This document shows, piece by piece, positions 28,080 through 37,006 of a stretch of 64,000 nucleotides of DNA. The notes beneath the pieces were generated by a model that saw nothing but the letters and a program-made list of their open reading frames with translations, did no database searches and was not told the DNA's origin. The first letter of the stretch is position 1. Every line of letters begins with the position of its first letter. This stretch comes from Chthonomonas calidirosea T49. Its GTDB lineage: Bacteria > Armatimonadota > Chthonomonadetes > Chthonomonadales > Chthonomonadaceae. The position numbers and the translations under genes were made by a program. The stretch is taken from the NCBI RefSeq assembly GCF_000427095.1, contig NC_021487.1, positions 1,565,146 through 1,629,145 on the forward strand. The letters are read 5' to 3'.

Positions 28080-30050
28080 ATGCTTCGCTTGCTTCATGCA
28101 CTCCCCGCGTTCACCAGCGTTATCTTACTGCTTCCCGCATTTAAGGTTTTTGCTTCTAGTCCTCTCACACAAAACGCCTTCAATAACGAGCTGCTCTTTG
28201 CCGGAAACCAAACCGTAGTAACCGCATCTCGCTCGAAACAGCCACTCGTTCAGGCTCCTGCTGTCGTTACCGTTATCACGGGAGAGCAGTTGCAAAGTTA
28301 TGGTGCTGTAACTCTTTTAGATGCGCTGCGCTATGTGCCCGGAGTCCATGTGGCCGAGGCAAACGCAGGTGTGGCCAACGTAACTATCCGTGGCCTAAAT
28401 TCTCAGTACGCCAACACTCTACTCGTCATGATAGATAACCGGCCGGTCAACGAGCAGTTTACTGGGGGAGTGTTTTGGCAACTTGTGCCTATTTTGGTGA
28501 GTCAGATCAAACGCATTGAGGTCGTTCGCGGACCTGGCTCGGTGCTCTATGGGGCGAACGCCTACAATGGGGTTATCAACATTATTACAAAAACCCCTCA
28601 GGACTTGGCCAAAGCTGGTTCGAACCTCCAGTTTCGAACCGTGCTTGGAGGCTATAAAAGCGACTATGATGAGCTTATGGCCTCCGCAGCCGATCGCTAT
28701 GGCAACGCTTTCACACTGGGTTTCGGCTACACCCATACCGGCGGATTCGGCGCCGGCGGAGCCTTAGGAGTACACGATAATGAGGCCGTTCCCTTCATTA
28801 GCCTCGATGCCCAGCACAAAATGGCATCCGGCATGTTGCGCCTTCAAGCGGGCGATCTGGAGTATGCAGGGAATTTCTACGAAATTCTCTATCTCATCGG
28901 TCTGCACACACATACTACCTACACGGTTTTACGCTACGATGAGCCTAGCTCCAAGAACCCGCTTTCGCTACGATTGAGCTACAACAATTTCAAAGCCGTT
29001 TCGCAGAGCATACTGATCGAGCAGACCCATAGCTTTGAAGGTGAAGTTCAAAAACAAAACCAGATCGCGAAACACCATACTCTGGTGTATGGTTTTACTT
29101 GGAACCATACCACGTTTCATGGAGACGATATCTTTCCAGGCCGACATGTTCAAGACCTTTTCGGGGTGTACGCCCAGGATGAATGGCAACTGCCTCAAAA
29201 TTGGCTGGCCTATCTGGGGGTTCGCTTCGATAATGCCACGGTTTATGGCTCCAACTTCTCGCCGCGCATCAGCCTCCTTAAGAGGTTGGGAAGCGATCAA
29301 GTGTTGAGAGTAGCCTATGGGGCTTCCTTTCAAGCGCCAACTCTGCTTGAAACCTACCTTAACACGCCCGTTCCGCTCGCTCCTGGGCTAACTGGCTGGG
29401 GTTTAGGGAACGCCAAGCTCAAAACCGTGACTCTAAACGGCTTGGAGATTGACTGGCGCAAGGAGCTGTCAAAGGGTTATTTAGAGGTTAACGGCTTCTA
29501 TAACTCCATCAACAACCTTATAGGGCTGCAGCCTATCAGTTTTGCTCCTTCCCCTCCCTATCCGCCGGGCACGCCGACAAAACTGATGTATGAAAACGTG
29601 GGCGGCGCCACCCTCTACGGCGTTGAGATTGAGAGCGAACTGCAGCTCACAAGGCGATTAAGAGGCCTCCTTAACTATACCTTCCTCGATCAGCAGACCA
29701 ACTCTCACGGCGCTTTTCAAGGTACTTTTACCCAGAAGCATATCTTTAATGCAGCCGTGGATGCGCGCCTAGGTGGAAAATGGGATGCCTTCGTGGGTTT
29801 TCATGCGGTTGGTGCTAGCCGTTTGAGTACCTTTGGCGTGTTTACGAACGCACCGGCCTACGCAAACATGGATCTCCGACTAGGCTACCAACTACGAGGG
29901 GGCAAGGAGCCATTGACCTTAGCGCTCATAGCGCATAATCTGTTCGGGAACCGCCATATTGAGCAGCCACCTCCTCCTGCAAGCGGTCTACCTGCTCAAG
30001 TCGCTCCTATCGGCACCGCAGTCTACATCGCTTTAGAGGGTAAGTTTTAA
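28080..30050 (+). CDS. TonB-dependent outer membrane receptor
   Basis: A 656-residue receptor with a signal peptide (MLRLLHALPAFTSVILLLPAFKVFA). The plug domain (about 35-160) has VVTASRSKQPLVQAPAVVTVI, LLDALRYVPGVHV and IEVVRGPGSVLYGANAYNGV. A 22-strand-type barrel follows, ending in an aromatic residue (YIALEGKF), as in outer membrane proteins. The plug resembles the BtuB/vitamin-siderophore group, but the ligand cannot be read from sequence. The ATG at 28080 has GAGAGGAG upstream. It is a tandem paralogue of the frameshifted gene just before it. Confidence 0.93.
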   Translation: MLRLLHALPAFTSVILLLPAFKVFASSPLTQNAFNNELLFAGNQTVVTASRSKQPLVQAPAVVTVITGEQLQSYGAVTLLDALRYVPGVHVAEANAGVANVTIRGLNSQYANTLLVMIDNRPVNEQFTGGVFWQLVPILVSQIKRIEVVRGPGSVLYGANAYNGVINIITKTPQDLAKAGSNLQFRTVLGGYKSDYDELMASAADRYGNAFTLGFGYTHTGGFGAGGALGVHDNEAVPFISLDAQHKMASGMLRLQAGDLEYAGNFYEILYLIGLHTHTTYTVLRYDEPSSKNPLSLRLSYNNFKAVSQSILIEQTHSFEGEVQKQNQIAKHHTLVYGFTWNHTTFHGDDIFPGRHVQDLFGVYAQDEWQLPQNWLAYLGVRFDNATVYGSNFSPRISLLKRLGSDQVLRVAYGASFQAPTLLETYLNTPVPLAPGLTGWGLGNAKLKTVTLNGLEIDWRKELSKGYLEVNGFYNSINNLIGLQPISFAPSPPYPPGTPTKLMYENVGGATLYGVEIESELQLTRRLRGLLNYTFLDQQTNSHGAFQGTFTQKHIFNAAVDARLGGKWDAFVGFHAVGASRLSTFGVFTNAPAYANMDLRLGYQLRGGKEPLTLALIAHNLFGNRHIEQPPPPASGLPAQVAPIGTAVYIALEGKF

Positions 30051-30069
30051 AATAAGACCTCTTTGATGC

Positions 30070-30099
30070 TTGCTTTTCGACCCTGAGTAGAGGTATTAT
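30070..30099 (+). promoter_or_regulatory. possible promoter of rpsF-ssb-rpsR
   Basis: TTGCTT at 30070-30075, an 18-base spacer and TATTAT at 30094-30099, about 100 bases before rpsF. Confidence 0.45.
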
Positions 30100-30200
30100 A
30101 GGAGAAGCTCGTATTCTGTAAAAAGCGACCATTGGTAGAATTCGAGCGTTGCTTATCCCGCGTCCCCTAAGGGAGGACGCCAAAGACCGAGGGAGAAACA

Positions 30201-30503
30201 ATGCGTCATTACGAAGCGATGATCCTGCTTACGCCGGAGCTGAACGACGAGCAGGTGGAAGCGACGCTTAGTCGCTATCAAAAAGTGATACAAGATCAAG
30301 GGGGCACGGTTCATGAAGCCGGTTTGTGGGAAAAAGGCCGTCGCCCGCTTGCCTACCCAATCCGCAAAAAAACAGAGGGGATCTACCTTCTGATGCAGTT
30401 TGAAGCGGAGGCGGAAACGCCCAAAGAGCTTGACCGTCTCTTGCGCATTGACGATGTGGTGCTACGGCATATTGTGCTCCGCCAAGACCCGCACGAGGAA
30501 TAG
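30201..30503 (+). CDS. rpsF: 30S ribosomal protein S6
   Basis: A 100-residue protein with the S6 pattern: MRHYEAMILLTPELNDEQVEATLSRY, WEKGRRPLAYPIRKKTEGIYLLMQFE and LDRLLRIDDVVLRHIVLR. S6 binds the central domain of 16S rRNA together with S18. The ATG at 30201 follows GAGGGAGAAACA. It heads the usual S6-SSB-S18 cluster. Confidence 0.96.
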   Translation: MRHYEAMILLTPELNDEQVEATLSRYQKVIQDQGGTVHEAGLWEKGRRPLAYPIRKKTEGIYLLMQFEAEAETPKELDRLLRIDDVVLRHIVLRQDPHEE

Positions 30504-30637
30504 CCTAGCGCTTTCCCCATATGGTAAAATTTTTTCTACTAGTTTTTCCGCTTTTAATGGGGAAAACGGCAGTTCTATAATGGAGGGAGTCAACTCCCTC
30601 TTAGAAGACTTTTCGCGAAGTTAAAGGAGAAGATACC
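30504..30637 (+). promoter_or_regulatory. rpsF-ssb spacer with hairpins
   Basis: GAGGGAG-TCAA-CTCCCTC (30583-30600) is a perfect 7-bp hairpin, and an outer pair TTCCCCAT / ATGGGGAA lies upstream (about 30511-30563). TATAAT at 30576-30581 could be an internal -10 element. The role is unknown, possibly attenuation or a processing site. Confidence 0.4.
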
Positions 30638-31099
30638 ATGTCCGTTAATCGTGTGGTGCTTGTGGGGCGCTTAACGCGCGATCCAGAGATGCGTTACACT
30701 CCCTCCGGTGTGCCGGTAACGCAGTTTGGGCTAGCCGTCAATCGTTTCACGCGCAACGAGCAAGGGGATTACGATGTTGACTTCTTCAACATTGTGGTCT
30801 GGCGGAAAACAGCGGAGTTTGTGTCGCAGTATGCCAAGAAAGGACGCCTCATTGCCGTGGATGGGCGTTTGCAGACCCGCTCTTGGATAGACCAGACCAG
30901 CGGGCAGAAGCGTTCGGTGGTAGAGATCGTAGGTGAGAACGTCCAGCTGCTCGATCGACGCCCCGATGAGGCCGACGTTCAAGGAGCCGAGCCTGCAGAG
31001 GTTCCCGTCTCCGTCGTCTCCACAGAGGCGATGGCCGATCTGCCTCCAACCCATGAAGATGTAGACCCATACGAGGAAGACCCATTTGCAGAGGAGTGA
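30638..31099 (+). CDS. ssb: single-stranded DNA-binding protein
   Basis: A 153-residue SSB. The OB fold (1-105) has [43 protein letters not shown] and a TRSWxDQxSGQKR-like segment. A short acidic linker follows. The tail ends [11 protein letters not shown], so the acidic PF motif that docks partner proteins is present but is followed by three extra residues. In most bacteria the Phe is terminal. The ATG at 30638 has AAAGGAGA upstream. It sits between rpsF and rpsR as usual. Confidence 0.95.
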   Translation: MSVNRVVLVGRLTRDPEMRYTPSGVPVTQFGLAVNRFTRNEQGDYDVDFFNIVVWRKTAEFVSQYAKKGRLIAVDGRLQTRSWIDQTSGQKRSVVEIVGENVQLLDRRPDEADVQGAEPAEVPVSVVSTEAMADLPPTHEDVDPYEEDPFAEE

Positions 31100-31100
31100 T

Positions 31101-31496
31101 ATGTCCGACGACAATCCAGAGATCAACGAGGAGATAACTGAAATATCCGACGAGATCATAGACAAGCCTGAAGCGGATGCGGAATTGACCGCAGAAACCG
31201 AAGAAGGAGCGCCCGCGGCGGAAAACGGTGTCGCCGCCGCACCTGCGGCAAAAGCCAAGACGACCAACCGATTCCGCCGCCCACGGCGCAAGGTGTGTCT
31301 GTTTTGCGTGGAAAAGGCCGAGACCATAGACTATAAGCAGATATGGCAGCCGAAATATGCGCGCCTTCTGCTTACCGAGCGCGGCCGTATCGTACCGCGA
31401 CGAACACGCGGCCTTTGCGCCAAACATCAGCGTATGGTGGCGCGCGCCATTAAACGCGCCCGCCATATGGCACTGTTGCCCTTCGTCGTCAAATAG
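31101..31496 (+). CDS. rpsR: 30S ribosomal protein S18 with an acidic N-terminal extension
   Basis: A 131-residue protein whose last 75 residues are S18: [61 protein letters not shown]. CxxC, a further Cys and a His form a zinc-binding (C+) site. The first 50 residues are acidic and then Ala-rich ([20 protein letters not shown], later [17 protein letters not shown]), an extension rare in S18 (usual length 75-90). The ATG at 31101 has GAGGAG at 31091-31096. An in-frame TTG at 31086 would overlap ssb and is less likely. The rplI gene usually found next is absent. Confidence 0.93.
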   Translation: MSDDNPEINEEITEISDEIIDKPEADAELTAETEEGAPAAENGVAAAPAAKAKTTNRFRRPRRKVCLFCVEKAETIDYKQIWQPKYARLLLTERGRIVPRRTRGLCAKHQRMVARAIKRARHMALLPFVVK

Positions 31497-31583
31497 CTTC
31501 GGTTTCCCTATACGGCGCATCGCTTTTGTTTACCATAAACTCGGTGACCTTTAGCGGATGCGCCTTCCTAAAGGAAGTGAGCC

Positions 31584-32681
31584 ATGTTGGAAGAGAACGT
31601 TCTCGACTCAATAGCGTCGGCAGAGCAACGGGCTTCACGAGACCCGCACGGTATGCTGGATCTTGTGCTAAAGTTTCCTGCTCAATGCCGAGAGGCTGCA
31701 AACATAACATGGCACTACGGTGTCGGCGCCTCAGAGGCGGTAGAGATTCGACGGATTGTGGTGACCGGGCTTGGCGGCTCCGCCATTGGGGGAGACTTCT
31801 TGCGATGCCTCGCCGATGAATACGGCCCGATTCCGGTTTTGGTAAATCGTGACTACCACCTGCCCCATTGGGTTAACCGTAATACTCTCGTCATCGCGGC
31901 CTCTTACTCCGGCAATACCGAAGAGACCTTGCAGGCCATTCGCGATGCAAGCCGTGCCGAAGCCCAGATCGCGGTGGTAACAAGCGGTGGGAAATTAGCC
32001 GATATCGCCAAACAAGCTAGTTATGCCTATGCCCTCGTGCCGGGCGGTCAACCGCCCCGCTCGGCCACCGGCTACATGTTTTTTCCTCAACTCACCTATC
32101 TAGCCCATCGCAGCCTTCTTCGACATCAGTTCGAACACGACATCGAAGAGACGCTCTCCATTCTAGAAAGTTTAGCTAAACGCCTGGGGCCAGATGTTCC
32201 TACCGATCAAAACCCCGCGAAGCAGTTGGCTCGAGCGCTCTATGGAAAAATTCCCGTGATCTACGGCTCACAAGGGTATCGCGGTGTGGTGGCCTACCGC
32301 TGGAAATCGCAGTTCAACGAAAACACCAAAATTGCCGCGTTCTCTAACGTCTTACCGGAACAGAATCATAACGAAATTTTGGCCTGGGTTCAAGCCCAAA
32401 AGCAAGCTCCTAACTGGGCTGTCATCTTTCTGCGTGACCCCAATGAGCGATTTGAGAACCCACGCATCGTGCGACGTGTGGAGGTGACGACAGAGCTTAT
32501 TAGGCGCGTTGCGCCTGTCTATGAGGTTCTCGCAGAGGGCGAATCGCTGTTGGCACGCCTCTTCTCCCTTGTCTACATCGCTGATTTTGTCTCGGTGTAT
32601 TTGGCCTATCTCTACGGCGTTTGCCCAACTGATATCTCCTACATAGACTATCTCAAAGCGGAACTAGCAAAGCTAGGCTAG
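31584..32681 (+). CDS. bifunctional phosphoglucose/phosphomannose isomerase (SIS family)
   Basis: A 365-residue enzyme with two SIS domains. GLGGSAIGGDFLRCL (near 58) and AASYSGNTEETLQAI (near 95) bind the sugar phosphate in the first, and ARALYGKIPVIYGSQGY begins the second. The C-terminal bis-PGI/PMI block has QFNENTKIAAFSNVLPEQNHNEI, with the catalytic Glu/His region, and later LYGVCPTDISYIDYLK. It interconverts glucose 6-phosphate or mannose 6-phosphate with fructose 6-phosphate. The type is archaeal/actinobacterial. The ATG at 31584 follows AAAGGAAGTGAGCC. Confidence 0.93.
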   Translation: MLEENVLDSIASAEQRASRDPHGMLDLVLKFPAQCREAANITWHYGVGASEAVEIRRIVVTGLGGSAIGGDFLRCLADEYGPIPVLVNRDYHLPHWVNRNTLVIAASYSGNTEETLQAIRDASRAEAQIAVVTSGGKLADIAKQASYAYALVPGGQPPRSATGYMFFPQLTYLAHRSLLRHQFEHDIEETLSILESLAKRLGPDVPTDQNPAKQLARALYGKIPVIYGSQGYRGVVAYRWKSQFNENTKIAAFSNVLPEQNHNEILAWVQAQKQAPNWAVIFLRDPNERFENPRIVRRVEVTTELIRRVAPVYEVLAEGESLLARLFSLVYIADFVSVYLAYLYGVCPTDISYIDYLKAELAKLG

Positions 32682-32777
32682 GTGTTGTAGAAGAGGACGA
32701 GTTTGCGCCGCGCTCTTTTGTGTTGAAAACGCGAGTGCGCAGGAATGACCAAAAGGACCGTTTTGCAACTTAATGCC

Positions 32778-32813
32778 AACCCTCTGAATTCCGTTGGTGG
32801 AATTCAGAGGGTT
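32778..32813. repeat. perfect 15-bp inverted repeat
   Basis: AACCCTCTGAATTCC (32778-32792) and GGAATTCAGAGGGTT (32799-32813) flank the loop GTTGGT. No T-run follows on either strand. It lies just before the likely GTG start of the next gene, so its transcript would fold into a very stable stem beside the start site. Confidence 0.85.
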
Positions 32814-34154
32814 GTGTGCGCCTGGAAACGTCTCTTCGCATCGAAAATAATCGTTTTCGTTGTCGTGGCGTGCGGGGTGATATTCGGGCTTATTTTTAGC
32901 ATACAACGCCGCGAGATCGCCCGCGCACATAGGCTATATGCGCAAGCTAGAGCTGAGATTCAACGGGACGGCTTGCCCCTCACCGTGGATTCTTTGGTTC
33001 CCTTTAAAGTGCCTGACTCGCAAAATGCCGCCAGGTTTTACCTCAAGGTGTTTGCCGACTATCGCGCGAATCCAAACTGGGGAGGGTTAGAAGCGGCCGC
33101 GCTGGATTTTCCTAACAAGCCACACAGCGCGCTCGCGCACCAAGCCGCTTTGGACTATATGCGCGCTACGGAACCGGAAGTGAAACTTATTGAGAAAGCG
33201 GTGACCTTCCCTTACTGCGATTTTCATTACGAATGGAAGTGGGTCGTTGCCGCTTCGAAACCGTTCTACGCCCGTTTTCGCCAACTAGCCCGACTCCTCT
33301 ATCTCGATGCCTATCTGCTTGATAATGAAGGCCAACCTATTCAGGCGTTGGACAGGCTTGAGCTAGCAGCCAAAATGGCCAAACAAGTTGTGGCGGAAGA
33401 CCCAAGCGAGAACGCCCTCTTGGTTTCTTGTGCAATCTATGGTATTATCCATAAAGAGTGGTTACGTATCGTTCAGCATCATCCGAACGACCCCGTGGTA
33501 TTACAGCACGCGCTTGAAGTGAACCATGTGATACCGCGAACTTTCGATCTCTGCTGGTCTATCCGTGAAGAGGTCTATACAGCTGTCGCACTTGGCAACG
33601 AACTAAGAAGGCACCCCAAAGAGGCCGTCGAACTCATGCAACAAGAGGGAATCGCCAAATCACCCGCCAAAATTCCTTGGTGGAAACAGCTTTGGGAACG
33701 GCTTATCGGGCGCGGAGCGCCGATCGCAGAGGAGATGACCCCTGAACAGCTGGATGTTGTGGAAGCACGTGCGCTGGATTACTTCCATAAAGTATTCGGC
33801 ATCCTGAAACGCTCCCCACAAGATATGCTTCAGACCAAGCGAGCGCTTCAGCAGTTGGACAACGAGACCGATACACGTGCCAAAGCGGCCCCTAGCCAAT
33901 ACCTAATTCAACAGATCGTCACTCTGTCTCCATTTACCTATATCACAGACCATCTATTTACCCATGAGATCCGATGGTGGGCTCGCGAAAGCCTCGCCCA
34001 GAAGTGGCTGTATCGCTGTAAATACGGTGTTACTCCTTCGGATACTAAGCTGTTATCCCTGCTAAAGGGTATGCCTCCAGAGGTACGCGATGCGCTATTC
34101 CCTGCACCTACCCACTTGGATGCTAGACCAAAAGCCATCTCAAATACGCCTTAG
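32814..34154 (+). CDS. membrane-anchored protein of unknown function, paralogue A
   Basis: A 446-residue protein with one N-terminal transmembrane helix (IIVFVVVACGVIFGLIFSI), then an all-alpha exported or cytoplasmic domain. Shared with the next gene are AxRLxAxAxxxIxxDGLPLT, NAAxxY, the PYC-F-W block (TFPYCDFHYEWKW), LLLYLDAYLLDNEGQPIQALDRLELAAKMA-like helices and EWLRIVQHHPNDP. The frame is open from 32745, but those 23 codons cross the perfect hairpin and have no family match. The paralogue begins at the equivalent of GTG 32814, so that start is used, though without a clear Shine-Dalgarno sequence. I do not recognise a named family. Confidence 0.75.
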   Translation: MCAWKRLFASKIIVFVVVACGVIFGLIFSIQRREIARAHRLYAQARAEIQRDGLPLTVDSLVPFKVPDSQNAARFYLKVFADYRANPNWGGLEAAALDFPNKPHSALAHQAALDYMRATEPEVKLIEKAVTFPYCDFHYEWKWVVAASKPFYARFRQLARLLYLDAYLLDNEGQPIQALDRLELAAKMAKQVVAEDPSENALLVSCAIYGIIHKEWLRIVQHHPNDPVVLQHALEVNHVIPRTFDLCWSIREEVYTAVALGNELRRHPKEAVELMQQEGIAKSPAKIPWWKQLWERLIGRGAPIAEEMTPEQLDVVEARALDYFHKVFGILKRSPQDMLQTKRALQQLDNETDTRAKAAPSQYLIQQIVTLSPFTYITDHLFTHEIRWWARESLAQKWLYRCKYGVTPSDTKLLSLLKGMPPEVRDALFPAPTHLDARPKAISNTP

Positions 34155-34199
34155 GTTCTTTATACTTAGCAAAGATGATTCCATAGAGGGAAGAGATCT

Positions 34200-35699
34200 A
34201 TGCCGACCAAGCCCGCCTCGAACCGCCGAGAGCTTGTGTTTATCGCAAGCCTCGTTGCGCTCTTCGTACTTTTTTGCCTGCTGCCGATTGGCCTTGAATT
34301 AGCGAGAAACTACCTCGCAGAGGTCAGGGCTCAACGTCTGCTTGCCCATGCGAAAACCCTTATCCGTCACGACGGTCTGCCGCTAACTCCCAGTGAAATG
34401 GATCGCTTTGTGCCCAACCCGCCAGCCAATCAGAATGCAGCGCCTGTCTACGATCAGATCATGACGATTATGACGCAACACCCAAAGTGGCGGGCGTTGC
34501 AACCCGGTGTTTATTGGGCCGTTTTCGATTGGTTAGCCCCCTCGTTACCCAGAACTGTCTTTTTTTACCTCTCCAATCGGCCTGCCAATAATGCCCTTAT
34601 ACTTCAAACAGCGCAGCAATATATGCAAAACACTGCACTGCTAATTCCGTTGCTCGAAAAGGCAACCTCGCGGCCCTACTGCAAGTTCCCTAGAAACTGG
34701 AGACATAGCTACTCCCTCACTTTTCCAGAGTATTACATGATGCGTGACTTAAATACTCTTCTGGTACTTCGCGCCTATCTGTTCAATCGCCAAGACAAAC
34801 CCCTTGAGGCACTCCACCAGATTGAGCTCGGAGCGAAGATGTCGCAACATTTAGGCTCGGATCCCGTTGATATCGCGTTCCAGATGCAATCTAGCCTGGA
34901 TACCCTGCTTCACTGCGCTTGGTTACGCATTGTGGAGTCGCACCCAAACGATCCTAAAGTGCTAGCTTATGCCGCGAAAGTTAGCCGGATGTTGGAGCCT
35001 CCACCTAATCTTAATTACTATCTTGCGGGGTCGACACTTACTACAGAATCGATAGACGAACTGATTAAAAAGGAAGGCCCTGCCAGAGTCTTACGCGCCT
35101 TAGATCCTATTGGCAACACTTCGTCACATCCATCGGGCGATTCTTTCGACTCGTTCGTCACCGAGGTATGGAACCGGCTTGGAGAGAGATCGCCTTCAAG
35201 CACGTTTACACGTTCTCAAGCGGAGCGCATGATAGGGCTAGAACTGCTTTACCTGCATCGTCTATATCAGATAAACCGTGTTTACGCCAAAGATCCGTAT
35301 CGAAACTACTTGGCGATCCATCAGCTAGAAGCTACCACTGCACAGGCCGCGAAGAAGGCTCCCCGAGACTATTTTCTCATTTCGTTCGATGCCTCTCCCT
35401 TTTCTTTCGATTCCTCTCCCAACACATCGTTCTCATCCAACCTGCTTCAGCTCCAAACCTACCGTACTCAACGCCAACTGCTGCTCTATCTCCTGAAATA
35501 TCGCCTTCAAAATCACCAATTTCCAAACAATTTACAGGGCTTACCTTTGAACGAAGTGATAGACCCTTTCACCGACCGTCCCATGCGCTATCAAAAGACT
35601 CATCAAGGAGGGTTTATTCTAGCCAGTCCTGGCGCGCGCGCCTTAAACCCCAGCTCCGCCGAGTCCGAGATCGTTGTGCGATTTCCGTTCCAATCTTAG
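34200..35699 (+). CDS. membrane-anchored protein of unknown function, paralogue B
   Basis: A 499-residue protein homologous to the one before it. It has an N-terminal transmembrane helix (LVFIASLVALFVLFCLLPIGL), AQRLLAHAKTLIRHDGLPLT, RPYCKFPRNW, ALHQIELGAKMSQHL and AWLRIVESHPNDP. It has an extra C-terminal part: helix TQRQLLLYLLKYRLQNHQFP, then IDPFTDRPMRYQKTHQGGFILASPG. That tail strongly resembles the end of many secreted planctomycete proteins (KYRxxxGxxPxxLxxL...DPFTGxPxxY...). The ATG at 34200 follows AGGGAAGAGATCT. Its stop overlaps the convergent aroA stop by four bases. Function unknown. The two genes may be a lineage-specific pair. Confidence 0.8.
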   Translation: MPTKPASNRRELVFIASLVALFVLFCLLPIGLELARNYLAEVRAQRLLAHAKTLIRHDGLPLTPSEMDRFVPNPPANQNAAPVYDQIMTIMTQHPKWRALQPGVYWAVFDWLAPSLPRTVFFYLSNRPANNALILQTAQQYMQNTALLIPLLEKATSRPYCKFPRNWRHSYSLTFPEYYMMRDLNTLLVLRAYLFNRQDKPLEALHQIELGAKMSQHLGSDPVDIAFQMQSSLDTLLHCAWLRIVESHPNDPKVLAYAAKVSRMLEPPPNLNYYLAGSTLTTESIDELIKKEGPARVLRALDPIGNTSSHPSGDSFDSFVTEVWNRLGERSPSSTFTRSQAERMIGLELLYLHRLYQINRVYAKDPYRNYLAIHQLEATTAQAAKKAPRDYFLISFDASPFSFDSSPNTSFSSNLLQLQTYRTQRQLLLYLLKYRLQNHQFPNNLQGLPLNEVIDPFTDRPMRYQKTHQGGFILASPGARALNPSSAESEIVVRFPFQS

Positions 35700-37006
35700 G
35701 TGTATAGCTGTTCCAAACACTGCCAGTAGTTAGGAAACGTCTTTGCCACGCAAGCGGGATCACGGATGACAATACCAGGCACCCGCAGCCCTATGAGAGC
35801 GAAACTCATCGCCACTCGATGGTCGCGATAGGTTTCGATCTCCCCTGGAAGGATTTTCTCGGCCGGCCAAATCGTGTAGCCATCAAAATGCTCGTCTACG
35901 CGCACTCCAAGCTTCGAGAGTTCTGTGCAGACGGCATGAATGCGATCGCACTCTTGGTAGCGTGAGTGGGCGATATTTGAGACAGTGGTTGGGCTGTTGG
36001 CAAAAGGGGCTATGGCAGCTAGCGTTAATGCGGTATCTGAAATAGCGCTCATATCGCGTACAACACCGCGCAACAGCCCTGGCGGCGGGCCCTGAACACA
36101 AAGCCCTTCAGCCCGCTCTTCAACAGCGCACCCCATGGCAGCGAGCACCTCTGTGGCAAAGCGCACGTCACCTTGAAGGGCATCGCTTTTCAAGCCCGCC
36201 ACACATACCTGCCCCCCCGTAAGTGCGGCCGCCGCAAAAAAGTAGGATGCACCGGAGGCATCGGGTTCCACATAGTAGGCTTGCTGGGGTTTGTACCTTT
36301 GCCCATGACGAACATAAAAACGCTGCTTATCTGGCTCCGCATCTATGGTAACCCCCCACTGTGCCGCCATTCGGCAGGTTAGCTCCACATAGAAGGGACG
36401 CAAGGCACCGGTTACGTCAACTGTGATATCTTTCAAGGCATAAGGAGCGACCATCAATAAAGCGGTGAGAAACTGGCTGGACGCCTCCGCGTTCATTTTC
36501 ACCCGTCCACCGGCGAGCACCCCATTCGCTTCCACGATCAGGGGAGGGCTATCGTTTCCCCGTTCCGAATAGGCATTGATGCCCATCTGCTGCAACGCGG
36601 CCAACAGATCACCCTGAGGGCGCTGCCGCATGCGCTCCACGCCATCTAAACGATAGCGTCCCACTCCAAGCGCGCAAAGTGCGGTGAGGAACCGCATGGA
36701 GGTGCCCGAATTGGCCACAAAAAGCTCTTTCGGCCCCGGAGCGATTTGACCACCCGTCCCCTCTACAACGAATCGGTTCCCCTCAGCATGTACCCCCACA
36801 CCAAGGCGGCGAAGAGATTCGACCATTACCTCGGTATCCTCGCTTTCGAGGGCATTTAAAAGCACAGAGCGGCCCTCTGCCAGAGCGGCCATGATCAGTG
36901 CCCTATTCGTGATGCTTTTGGAGCCTGGCACGGTTATTGTCGTATCAGGAGAACGAACAAGTGGCTCTATGGTCAGTTTTTCCGGGTATACGGGCGTTTC
37001 AGTCAT
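35696..37006 (-). CDS. aroA: 3-phosphoshikimate 1-carboxyvinyltransferase (EPSP synthase)
   Basis: A 436-residue enzyme of the shikimate pathway that joins shikimate 3-phosphate and PEP. The N-terminal PGSKSITNRALIMAALAEG (near 30) and NSGTSMRFLTALCALG (near 100) are the substrate-binding blocks. The Gly of the second is not followed by the glyphosate-tolerant pattern I know. The C-terminal ISDTALTLAAIAPFA and YRDHRVAMSFALIGL complete the fold. The start overlaps the end of the upstream oxidoreductase gene by eight bases, an unusual coupling for a housekeeping gene. Confidence 0.95.
   Translation of the reverse strand: MTETPVYPEKLTIEPLVRSPDTTITVPGSKSITNRALIMAALAEGRSVLLNALESEDTEVMVESLRRLGVGVHAEGNRFVVEGTGGQIAPGPKELFVANSGTSMRFLTALCALGVGRYRLDGVERMRQRPQGDLLAALQQMGINAYSERGNDSPPLIVEANGVLAGGRVKMNAEASSQFLTALLMVAPYALKDITVDVTGALRPFYVELTCRMAAQWGVTIDAEPDKQRFYVRHGQRYKPQQAYYVEPDASGASYFFAAAALTGGQVCVAGLKSDALQGDVRFATEVLAAMGCAVEERAEGLCVQGPPPGLLRGVVRDMSAISDTALTLAAIAPFANSPTTVSNIAHSRYQECDRIHAVCTELSKLGVRVDEHFDGYTIWPAEKILPGEIETYRDHRVAMSFALIGLRVPGIVIRDPACVAKTFPNYWQCLEQLYT

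Noticed and set aside
30849..31520. 223-codon frame antisense to ssb and rpsR
   Set aside because: It overlaps two certain genes and has no start signal or domain.
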